Shown piece after piece: positions 25,250 to 35,800 of a stretch of DNA of 64,000 nucleotides. The notes under the pieces are model-generated. The model did not search any database. It was not told where the DNA came from and was given only the letters and a program-made list of their open reading frames with translations. Numbering within the stretch: the stretch's first letter is position 1; the number at the start of each line of letters is the position of its first letter. A program made the translations under genes and the position numbers. Source of the stretch: Rotaria socialis. Its lineage: Eukaryota; Rotifera; Eurotatoria; Philodinida; Philodinidae. The DNA is taken from positions 5,554-69,553 of the forward strand of contig CAJNYU010001446.1 in assembly GCA_905331475.1 (NCBI GenBank). Direction: 5' to 3'.

Positions 25250-26230
25250 TTATTTATTGTCTTCATTGGTTTCAGTCGCTCGATCAGAAGAATTTGTCGA
25301 TAATATTACCGGAATTTGCATCGATTGATGACGTCTTATGTATCTCTGTATATGATCTACTGTCAATCTCCATCGGTGAAAAAATCGTACATCAAGAGCC
25401 GCTATCACTATCGGATCAAGAATTATATTTATATAATTCAATTTTTGCGCAATAATACCAATGGCACTACTCTTGTAGTAGAATGGAAATATAAGAATAT
25501 GTGGCGACCATAAAAGAATCCACAATGAATAAAATACAGTTGATTGGAAAACTATTTGGCGATGATATTTGTGTCTTGCATCAACGAGCTGTTGTGTTTT
25601 AATACCATCTGTATTGCGAACATAATTAAGGCTCAGTAAAACAAAGACTAATGTTAGTATAACTGGTATGAAATAGGATAGGAGAAGAAATACGATTCTA
25701 ATCATAAATGAAATACCCAATAAATCACATGCATCACCTGGTGGATTTTGAAGAACTGTCCAACCAAATTTAATTGCCATTATATGACAGAATAAAGGTA
25801 GAATATAGATAACTAAATGAACAATAATAATCGCATGACGATTTGAAGAGTACACATTGTGACTATGAACAATCTGAAAGTATCGACAGATATTCAATGC
25901 CAAAAGAATATAGCTCTGTAAAAGATTGAGATAATTGTCAGAAATAGCTTCACAATAGCAGATGATTGTATGAAAAATATGTGGTACACATATTGGCCAC
26001 CATCGATAAACGTAGAGCAAAAAGAATCGAACTAATAAAAGTAAATCCGTAGTTAGATAAGCCCATAACCATTGTACTGACCATCGAGGAACTGCTGGAT
26101 ATACAAATATTTGAATCCAAAACAGAATATGAACGATCGTTCCGACTATACAAATATGAAAGACAGGTTTGATCGTTTTTGCTGCTTGTTCGGTCCACGA
26201 AATGACTTCACAGGCATTTACAGCGTTCAT
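25250..26230 (-). CDS. Rhodopsin-like G-protein-coupled receptor, divergent
   Basis: A single-exon 326-residue protein with seven hydrophobic segments, so a plasma-membrane GPCR. I chose the ATG at 26230 (MNAVNACEVISW); an in-frame TTG lies four codons upstream and an acceptor-like TTTTAG just before that, so a 5' UTR exon is possible. After TM3 the usual Asp/Glu-Arg-Tyr is CRY (ALNICRYFQI). TM6 has LWSP in place of CWxP, and TM7 ends LDPIVIAALDVRF instead of NPxxY. The C-terminal tail is basic, then Ser/Thr-rich. Such degenerate motifs are common in lineage-expanded invertebrate peptide or chemosensory receptors; the ligand cannot be inferred. Confidence 0.8.
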   Translation of the reverse strand: MNAVNACEVISWTEQAAKTIKPVFHICIVGTIVHILFWIQIFVYPAVPRWSVQWLWAYLTTDLLLLVRFFLLYVYRWWPICVPHIFHTIICYCEAISDNYLNLLQSYILLALNICRYFQIVHSHNVYSSNRHAIIIVHLVIYILPLFCHIMAIKFGWTVLQNPPGDACDLLGISFMIRIVFLLLSYFIPVILTLVFVLLSLNYVRNTDGIKTQQLVDARHKYHRQIVFQSTVFYSLWILLWSPHILIFPFYYKSSAIGIIAQKLNYINIILDPIVIAALDVRFFHRWRLTVDHIQRYIRRHQSMQIPVILSTNSSDRATETNEDNK

Positions 26231-27515
26231 TTTGATATACAACTAAAATAATAATAGTTATTTATATCTTTGAGCACGTTGATGATAATACAAAATATAC
26301 ACTAGAATATAAATTCATGATATGTTGCACAAGTTTTTAATTACAATACAGAGATTATTAAGCTATCTACGCACTCATTAAGATTAGCGAAAGATATATG
26401 AGAATAGGAATAATTCTAAGTATTTGTGATTGGAATGTTTTTTTTACAAATGTAATACATCGATGAACTACAAAAGAAAAGTTCTTCGAACCAACTATAA
26501 ATATTTGCAATAAGTATAATTTTTAACGAAAAATTATAAAGAATTGCTTGCAAAGACTGGATATCCTCAAAAGTAAAGTCATAACTTTGGCGGAAACCTA
26601 GAAAGTCAAACTATAATCGTTTTGTTAGATTAAATAACACGATAGAGTAGATAATGTCCTACAAAATGAGCCATTCCCTTAAAACTAAAATCGAATAATC
26701 TAATTGAAAGTCTATAAATCAATTACTTGGAACAAATAGAAGAAGACGTACTTTTGAATCATGTATATGATTTTCATGTCGTAGTCAAAGAATGTCATCA
26801 TGAACTTGAAGATGTCTGATTTTGCAGAAATCTCTTTATTTATCGTTCTGCTAAGTCTAAGAAAACGTCAAATTTCTATGTTAATAAAACCTAAAATTTT
26901 GTTATTGACGAACTTTCATCTCTGCAGATCTGTTCAGAACTTTTCTCTGGGTACATTCTTCTGGTAAATAATGATGCCTATTAAAAGCATTAAGTTGAGT
27001 TTTTCTTTGCATGCTTGAGGCAGTAAAGAGAATTAAGAATAGACATCACGCGCAAAATCGTAATAATCTGCGAATGTTTTCTTATTCAACTCGATCAATG
27101 TCGACTAGACTATCAAAAAACTATTTCGCGGTCAATATATTACTTTAGATGAAAAAATATTCTCAATGATTGATGAGTTTTAGAAAATCTTAAAACAAAA
27201 ATCTTTGAAGAAATACGATTTTTCAAGTTCAAAGAAACATAGAATTCTATGTCACTAGCTAACATGACAAACACACAAAGATACGTGGTTGCCGATTTTG
27301 CAGAGAAAACATCACTAAAAACATATAATATTTTATTGAATACTCTCAACGAAGAATATTCTATTAGTCAGATTCAGAGAAAATAGAAAATACTGACAAT
27401 CGCCTACTCACTCATATGACTTGATAGAGTGAGTTTCTTGTAGATCAAATGATACCGACGAATGCCAATAGTAATGTGCTACAACGAGAAGGAAATGCAT
27501 TGCCGTACTTAACAT

Positions 27516-27970
27516 TTTTGTGGAGCTCACATATATTTTCGAAGAAAATAGTGAGTGTAAGTTTAATTGTTAGGTTTTTGCGGCTCCCCTGTACCCCACC
27601 CCCCCCTCCCCATTACAGACATAAAACATAAAAAAACTNNNNNNNNNNNNNNNNNNNNNNNNNNNNNNNNNNNNNNNNNNNNNNNNNNNNNNNNNNNNNN
27701 NNNNNNNNNNNNNNNNNNNNNNNNNNNNNNNNNNNNNNNNNNNNNNNNNNNNNNNNNNNNNNNNNNNNNNNNNNNNNNNNNNNNNNNNNNNNNNNNNNNN
27801 NNNNNNNNNNNNNNNNNNNNNNNNNNNNNNNNNNNNNNNNNNNNNNNNNNNNNNNNNNNNNNNNNNNNNNNNNNNNNNNNNNNNNNNNNNNNNNNNNGGG
27901 AGCCGCAAAAATCTCACAATTAAACTTACACTCACTATTTTCTTCGAAAATATATGTGAGTTCCACAAAA
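27516..27970. mobile_element. Inverted-repeat element with an unresolved centre
   Basis: The arms 27516-27588 and 27898-27970 are reverse complements over 73 bases with only three mismatches. They start TTTTGTGG and end GCGGCTCCC at the gap. The interior is N apart from about 50 bases (a C-rich stretch and CATAAAACAT). This looks like terminal inverted repeats of a foldback or DNA transposon, or a palindromic misassembly around the gap. A 16-base piece of the right end (ATATGTGAGTTCCACA) recurs at 28247-28262. Confidence 0.6.
27639..27897. other. Assembly gap (run of N)
   Basis: 259 undetermined bases. Open frames across it are artefacts. Confidence 0.99.
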
Positions 27971-30697
27971 TATAAATTTCTCAACAATATTGATAGCTAT
28001 TTCCTAAATACTATTTAAACTATTATCATTCACAATATTTCTCAATGAAACCACTAAAAACTTCAGCATACAGACATATTCTAAACAAAAAGTTTTTTAT
28101 GCGTTGTCTCTAGTAATATTTCCTATTGATAGATCCAATAAACTTCAAATGTTAAAAAGGTTTTATTATCTTATTTTTGAACAAAATATAATCTCACTGC
28201 ACTGAAAAAATAAAACTTCTATTTGATCAGTATCTAACTGACCGAAATATGTGAGTTCCACATTTTAGCCCCAACGGGGCTGCGCTGAATAGCTTTCATG
28301 TGAACTTTTTTCTATTCTATCGTCGTTTCAAGAATCTAACAGCAAGCAAAACATGATAAAGATAATGATTTACAGACATTGACATATCGAAGCATTCGTT
28401 TGAACAGAAAAAATAATCTGAACATGAATCGATGTCTTATTTTAGCGAGTCTTGTAATCGTCGAGAATACGACGTAAACTAATTCTCTTTCTTTATATAA
28501 CAACTAGAAAAATATAAGTGCACTTTACAGATATATTGTTGACTATGACCGAGCTATAAAATAATATTAAAGAGTCTCCCGGGAATACGGCCTTTTGCTT
28601 TTTGGGAAAGAAATCTTAGAGCTAGTTTACATAACAATTTCTTCTCTGCTGTAGTAAATAGGCATGAGAATTTTGTATAAAAACAAATATAATTACATGA
28701 GACTATCAAAGAGATAGAAAACTATGAATACAGGTCAATGTTCAAGTTACTTTCCAATAGAAACATCATGTCCGATTTATTGTTCATCATCAAAGCGCGT
28801 AACACTAAAATGAACTAATACTTAGGGTAATGGCATACTTAGATTACCGATAAGTATAGAGATTAAATTAACTGGACTCTGAGTAATACTCGAAAGGCTA
28901 AAATGATAGAATGTCCTAATAGTTTTGTTCTAAGCAGCTTTTCGTTTTTTCTTTGTGTCTATCTGTACTGTTTCATTGAACTTAGCCAACTATTTATTTA
29001 AATCCTAGTGTGATGGAGTCATTTTTTAATTCTAAAAACAAGCTTTAGAACTTTTGTTCAAATTGTCACTTGCAACTAAAACATTAAAATTCAATCATGA
29101 TTCAATTTTGATAAATACATAAAACCTCATTTAAGTTCCTTTTTTTTTAGTTTCTCCAATAAATTTGAACTCTAAACCATTCATAAATTTCATAGAGATT
29201 CGTTTGAATGTATCTACAAAAGCTAAATCTAACAATGTTTATTCGCATGCTGATAGTACTGATAGGATAGGTGCATTTTTGTTTTTCCTAATATACCAAT
29301 CGCCAAACCTATCGTTCACCAAGGGGCAAAAAATTGTCAAGAACAACGCTGGTGCGCTAATCTTGTACAGGTCTCGAATTTTTAATAATCCTTTTTCTTT
29401 TTTTTCAACAAGGAATAAAAGAAGTTTTGAAGCATGTCAAGACAATTTTCTTAATCAATTATCGTTTTTTTCCAAGGAACAAAAAATTCCATGGTTAACT
29501 TGATTGACAGTATCCATCATACTGTGAGCTTTAGTAAGTTTATTTCGACCTGTACAATAGAAGAATAATATTACTAGATCATATAGAATATTTGTACTAA
29601 TTAACCATGTGCGAAACATGAAAAAGAATTCATTTGTCAAACAGAAAGAAATGAGTTTGCCATTATTTCGATCGTTAAGAATCAGGATCAAGGTTTTAGC
29701 CATCGCAACATTTCAATACTCTTCTTGGCACCATTTTCTTGATCATTCATATTAATGCGCTGAATCAGTTTCAATACAAGTATCATAAACAATTTTGATG
29801 TTACTCACTATGGGAATATACGATACATTTTCACATGAAAAAAAATCCCCCTAACTTGTAACGAAGATTCTAATTTAGCAAAATATGAGGAGCACATCAA
29901 TTATTAACTGCATGTTGATCAGCGTTTATTTTTACTTGATGTGCACACAAACTTGATTAATTATATATGAATAAAAAAAACTGCTGACTGGCTCGATCAT
30001 TCTTCGTGAAGTGCATTTTCTATTATTAATATAAATTTTAAAAATAAAAACAGTTCTCGAATAAAGTTCTTTTCTGGTTAAAAGACGAGTTTGATGGTCG
30101 ATGAGCCATAAACAGCGAACTGATCTTATGAACTGCTATTTCAACAGACTTACATTTATTGCATTCTGCTGCATAGGACACTATCAAAACCAATGTGTAT
30201 GCACATTCTAAACAATTTAAAAAGCAGAGTAACTAAAGCATTAAAAGAAAGAGAAAAAATCTAATCGATAATGTCACATGAAATAGTACATCTAATAGAT
30301 AATATTGATATGGTTATAGTTAGTTTAAATATAAATATTTGATTTGCTAAATATTCATTAAAAAACGTGACTTACATGAATAAATCTATGTACGTGCTAT
30401 CAACAAGCATTTTTTGTTTGTTATCTTTTTGTAATAGTTACATAAAAAAGTCAACATATATTTTCCGCACTCTATCCTGCAAGTGATAATAACAAACAGA
30501 TAAAAATTATTTCTAGTCAGAGATGTCAACAGGTCACTTTTTTCCGGCCTGACCTGCAGCCATACGTGAAACCAACAAACGTTACGTGTATTTTTATAGT
30601 ATGTTCATTCGGCTCAATTTTTAGTCATGATGTTGAGGATTAATGTGGTTGTTTATTTCTTTTCTTAATAGTAATAATATAAATAAATGAGGAAGCA

Positions 30698-31296
30698 TCG
30701 GATGCGCATCCGATTGTTATGTGTACTGCAAAAACTGAGGCGATTTATATATGTTGTGGATAATTCTGAGAAAATTGTTTTTGAAAAAACCCTGTACCTC
30801 CCTGTCACGTCACTGAGTGCACATAAGACGCAACTAGTGCAAGGACCAGGTGCCACAATAATTTATTTGGTAGATGGCGAGATTGTTTGTAAAAGTAAAG
30901 ATTGAGTTTATTTTTAAAAGATCAAGAAGTGTTTTTTTATTAAGTAACTCACACTGCTCTGAAAGAGCGCGCGAAAAAACAAGAAAATTAAATTAGTAAA
31001 CCAAACACATATTTAGATGTGTATACATATACAACAAGCATCAAAATAAGATACAAAGGCAATGCTGCCGTTACACTTCCCTCAGGGATGGTCGGGTCAA
31101 TAATGACAATTTTTTCGATAGCTCAGCCATTTCTTGACGGATCCTTCTCATCTCCGAACTCGACTGAGATATTGATGAGATCATTATGTGTACAAAATTT
31201 CATACCGATTGGATGAGGCTGTCAAGAGTTATCGTGTTAACGGCCGGACAGACACACTGACCGAATCTAGAGTGTACTCACTTTTTTTGAGTACAC
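30698..31296. mobile_element. Dispersed repeat, copy A
   Basis: It shares with 51646-52142 (copy B) several blocks in the same order: a start palindrome (TCGGATGCGCATCCGA), TTATGTGTACTGCAAAAA, GATTTATATATGTTGTG, TGACAATTTTTTCGATA, a GGCCGGAC(AG)A tract, and an end hairpin with arms GTGTACTCA and TGAGTACAC (31272-31296). About 285 bases between the CCCTGTACCTCC and CCTCAGGGATGG blocks are absent from copy B. There is no transposase frame, so it is probably a non-autonomous element. Confidence 0.75.
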
Positions 31297-31792
31297 AAAA
31301 ACAAATGGAATAAATAATCATTGAAAATTAATTTTTATAAAACCAACTGAATGTCAGCGTACATTTTGATATAGTCAAAGAGCATGTGACTATTCTGTAC
31401 AAGTTCATAATTATATATGTTTAGGTTTGACGAGCATCTATATAATGCGAATTTTTTTACTAATTCAATCTTTCCTTTGTATTTATTTCAATCTCTAATA
31501 TGTCAAGTTATTTCGCACTAAAAATATAATAAAAAAAATTGTTTTTGTTTGTCATAGATTTATCTGTATGCAAAAAATAAAGCAAGAAGAAGTATGACTG
31601 ATATAAAATTCTCGACTTTCTCATGTCTTTAGTCATTACATTTATTTTCCGTAGTGTAATCACGGTTGATTGACTTTCGCCATGGAGTACTGATATGAGT
31701 CCTCTTTGAATTGATCAAACTTTTCATGGGTTTCATATATATGTACGTGATAAAATCACCCTGTGTACATGCAAATTGAGTCACTACGTATC

Positions 31793-31800
31793 TATATAAA
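31793..31800 (+). promoter_or_regulatory. TATA-box candidate for the GDSL hydrolase gene
   Basis: TATATAAA lies 87 bases before the ATG of the intronless GDSL gene, which would place a start site near 31825-31830 and leave a 5' UTR of about 60 bases. In AT-rich DNA such a match can arise by chance. Confidence 0.4.
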
Positions 31801-31886
31801 TACGCATGGTTTTTTGTTGTTTCTCTATTTTTGTTATTATTCCTGATGTAAGAAAATTCGAATAAGAAACTTTTATACTTAACTAA

Positions 31887-32834
31887 ATGTTTTCGATAAA
31901 ATTTTCTGTTCTACTATTTATTACTTACATTGTTTGCGTTTGTACAAATTTGAAACAATCTTCATGCGACTCTATTGTCGCGTTTGGAGATTCACATACA
32001 GACACAGGAAATGTATATAATTTAACACAATTCCAATGGCCATTGGTTCCACCATATTATCAGGGTCGCTTTACCAATGGCCCTGTCTGGATAGACATAT
32101 TAAATTCTTTTCAGATAATGAATTATGCTTATGGCGACGCAGCAATTGATAGTGCTAATTTAATTATAGGTTTCACTGGACCAAATAGAACAGTAATGGT
32201 ACCTAGTATTCGCCAACAAATTGTCCTTTATTTAGCTGACACCATTCTAGATACAAGCGATTTACCAGCTACAATTTACATTATCTGGTCTGGCGGTAAT
32301 GAATATCTTATTAATTCAAGTGTATCTTCAAGTATAGTAGTAGGTGCTCTATTAAATGCAGTTTATGATTTACTTGCGATCGAGATACAACAGTTGATTG
32401 TTGTAAATCTGCCACCACTTCAACTATTTCCTGGAACTAATGATACTCAACGATTAGGTGCATTAGTAAATGAACATAATAATTATTTATTATCAAACAT
32501 AACTATTATTCAATCGAAATTTCCAAAAGCATCTTTAAGAGTATTTGACTTATATTCAATAATAACAGATATTCTTTCGAACAATTCAGTGTTTCAATTG
32601 AATAAAATGAATAAATGTTGGAATATTGTTAACAGTATCGTTATTTCACAATGCACAGATCCTGATACATACGTTTTTATAGATGATTATCATTTCACAA
32701 GTGTAATACATCAAATTATTGCTGACAGTATAAATCAATTTATTCTATCATCAAGTTCGGGCAACTTCGCTTCTTCGAAATTTTATATTTATAGTTGTTT
32801 GAGTTTATTTATAATAAAGAAATTTTCGACATAA
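31887..32834 (+). CDS. Secreted GDSL (SGNH) esterase/lipase
   Basis: An intronless 315-residue hydrolase. The signal peptide is 1-20 (IKFSVLLFITYIVCVC). SGNH blocks are present: block I VAFGDSHTDTGN with nucleophile S36; block II YYQGRFTNGPVW with G60; block III SGGNEY with N138 (here NE instead of the usual ND); block V DDYHF with D266 and H269 completing the triad. Such enzymes cleave carboxyl esters of lipids or carbohydrates. The layout FGDS...PPYYQGRF.NGPVW resembles fungal, plant and bacterial extracellular GDSL lipases. Several N-glycosylation sites suggest secretion. A hydrophobic C-terminus (about 290-311) could be a membrane or GPI-type signal. It stands alone in a repeat-rich, gene-poor region, which together with the lack of introns raises the question of horizontal origin; this is inference. 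Confidence 0.9.
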   Translation: MFSIKFSVLLFITYIVCVCTNLKQSSCDSIVAFGDSHTDTGNVYNLTQFQWPLVPPYYQGRFTNGPVWIDILNSFQIMNYAYGDAAIDSANLIIGFTGPNRTVMVPSIRQQIVLYLADTILDTSDLPATIYIIWSGGNEYLINSSVSSSIVVGALLNAVYDLLAIEIQQLIVVNLPPLQLFPGTNDTQRLGALVNEHNNYLLSNITIIQSKFPKASLRVFDLYSIITDILSNNSVFQLNKMNKCWNIVNSIVISQCTDPDTYVFIDDYHFTSVIHQIIADSINQFILSSSSGNFASSKFYIYSCLSLFIIKKFST

Positions 32835-35800
32835 TTAGCTCAATTTATTAATCAGAAAAAAACTTTCAGTTGAACATATTAAGTATATTGAAAAGATTGT
32901 ACAAAAGAAAAAGATTATAAATGTTGAGTATTGCAATGATATGAATCGGATTCGACTATATATTTCAAGTTGCAATCTCATATTCTTGAAATTATAGTAA
33001 ATATTTTTAAATTGTATTCAAAGCAATGCTCTAAAACATTCATAAGGTTAGACTTAGCAAAAAATAAGTTGTGTTAATAAATTTTTTTGTTTACATTCGA
33101 ATACAATAGTCATATGGATGTCACACATAAATATGTGATTTTGAAAAGTTTTCCTGCTTTAGAATATAATAATTCAGCGAGCGGATAATATATATCTTTG
33201 CTAAAATGCTTTAACCATAAAATTGAAACCTATCGGTCTCTTGTGTAATTTCTCCATTTCGAAAAAAAAACAGAAGCAACCCGAGACAGATGAGTTGAAT
33301 TCTTTTGTTTTATATGAACTCTATGGATAGTTCTCTTTCGAAGAATTGCAGAAAAGCTATCTATAAAATTGTATTTATTCGTTAGAGGTACGTATTAGCA
33401 AATAAAATAGAAAAGAATCTAGATCAGCAACAATTCAAACTTGGCTTTTACGTTGATGCATTATATAAGTATGTTTTTTTCTTTTCGTTGACAGAGCAGT
33501 CTCTTATTCTGCCAAGTTATATTTTGACAGTAATGGGGTGACTAAATATATATCTATTTACGTCTATATGAATGCAAACGAGAATCGCTATCGAAAATAA
33601 GTATCGCAATCAAATGCATGATTTATTTTATTCTAGGCAATGTAATGCATATAATATTAATGTTCTTTTGCTCTGTATAAAAACTATCGATTGGCTTATA
33701 TTTTATTTTTTCTTCTCACATGATTTGCATGAAAAAAAATTTTAAAAAAATATGCATTTAAACACGTTATTTTTTTTTCGAGCATGATTTCGCTAGAACG
33801 TTTGCGTGTTTCATAAAACGCGTTTCAACGAGTTTTTCATAAATAAAAACGTAAAAAGCAAGCCTACAATGCTTTCTGTAAATTGCGTTTATCGTCAGAT
33901 GCAACGCCTCGTCTTTTTCGGTAAGCGCATTTAAACCATTGAGAATATTTTACGATGCGTAGATTCGAACTTTGAACATTTTAGTTGACTTACTTGATGG
34001 AGTTGCGCCATACTTATAGATAACATTATGATAATTACACGTCTATACTTAGTAAATATAAGAAGAAATGTTGTATTTTATTCGGCACTTATCAAAGTTT
34101 CGAAATAATCTCTCTGCCTTTTCCATATCAATATTATTATATATCTAGAGCTAATTTCAATAGTTTCTGAGTTTAGCATTTTCTTTTCATTTTCTTTTTA
34201 ATATCAATTTGCATTAATTTAAGTATAAAATCAATCTAAATTATGAGAAGTTACTTTCAAAAGAAATTCAAAATAAAGTAGTTTTTAAAATTATTATTTG
34301 GATCAAATCAATTTTATAAATGTAACTTGCTCCCTCTCTAATATTTTTTGATAAAAAATAATGATAGTTTTTATTTCTTTTATTTTTAACTATATGAATA
34401 TTTTGACTTTTAGTATAATCTAGTTATTTAGTGACCGTTTTATTTGATCCATCACTAGATAAAGTACTGACAAAAACTTCTGGATAGTATATCTATATAA
34501 ATATTCAAGCTGTCAAGAGAGAGAAGAAGAAAACTAAGCTATAATCTAAACAAAGTATAGTAAAATAAACAAATAGTGTATAATCATTCTTTTTTTAATA
34601 TATTTTTGTTTGAAATGCGAGTTTATACAAATTAAATTACAGTTCTACAGATTCAAAAAAGAAGCGACGCCTAAAACACTAATATTCTTTTATTTAACAC
34701 TGAAGTAATTTAGAAGAATTACTTTTCATTAGAAAACACTGTTGCAACGTATTTCCCAAATATACTGTTTTTTAGGTAAAAGATACGCTATTAAAGGCAA
34801 GTTTAAACTCGTTCAAGATAATACGTTTAAGCGAGTTTTTTAGAATCATTTTTGTTTAAACAACAATGCTTTTGTCCGAACGGATTTAAATACCTTTTAT
34901 TGAAACGCACATGTTCTCGAATTTGTTTTTCATGGGTAGCATATATGTATCTATAGGAGGTATTAGTTCTGTTGGTATATAATTCTGCAATTAATTATCT
35001 TCACTTCGTTTTACTCATGTAAAGAATAAAGGAGAATCACGTATAAACTTTTCAGGAAGTAGATAATGATACCGATGACGTCGTAACCCGAAAACAATTA
35101 CACAGCTCGCTAAAACCAAGAAAGAGAGTCAAGCGTTTACACCAACAAGATAATGAATCATATTATTGAATTAACAATTTTCTATAGTACAGCAATGACT
35201 TTATTAAAAATACGAATATCAAACAGATATTTCAAAAGTGAATTGATATGATTAAACATCGCATACACATATGGAAAAATCAATTCAAAAGAACATCAAC
35301 TATTGTAACTGTTTGTTGTATGTAATCGATTGGCCTAATCAACGCTTACATTACGAGGGTATTCCAAAGAAAATAAATGGTCTTGTTTATATTTAACGAG
35401 AAACATACATATACTAAATCATTTATTTTTGCATTTTATGCTTTTTTACATTAATTCAGCCAAGCAGAAAGAAAACAATTTGTTTATATTACGCTCGAAC
35501 AGACAGACGATGAAGCAAAAAAACATCAAAATGTACTTCAGCTATATGCAATTAGTGATGATTCAGATGTGATGGCGAGCTATTGGGGGTATCTCTTGCC
35601 TTCCACCACGGAATATTTTTATATTTTCTAGCACAATTCAAACTTTTGTTTTGTTTCCTATTAGAAAAATTATTATTTCTGATTGAAAAATAATTCATGG
35701 CAATTTGTTCTCAATATTGATAGTGTCAATTTTTTCTTGAAGACAAAAAAAGCGTTCGTTTACTAATCTTCTTCAATAAATACAAATATCAATATTTATC

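Larger units (their letters stand above)
26231..31886. other. Gene-poor 5.6 kb region with gap and repeats
   Basis: No supported gene. It contains an unresolved run of N (27639-27897) flanked by inverted arms and the dispersed repeat copy at 30698-31296. An open frame at 29165-29503 (112 residues, repeating SFFS) has no recognisable domain and no clear promoter or splice context, so I do not call it a gene. AT content and lack of conserved motifs fit non-coding DNA. Confidence 0.5.

Noticed and set aside
29165-29503. 112-residue plus-strand frame
   Set aside because: It follows an acceptor-like site but has no domain, no partner exons and repeats SFFS; not enough to call a gene.
31071-31216. 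Similar short peptides (MTIFSI-QPFL) in both dispersed repeat copies as a conserved protein
   Set aside because: Similarity follows from the shared repeat DNA; frames are short, lack flanking coding context and are interrupted outside the shared block.
33750-34930. Loose repeats of CGTTT...CGAGTTTTT as a transposon family
   Set aside because: Matches are short and imperfect, without clear ends; not enough to define an element.
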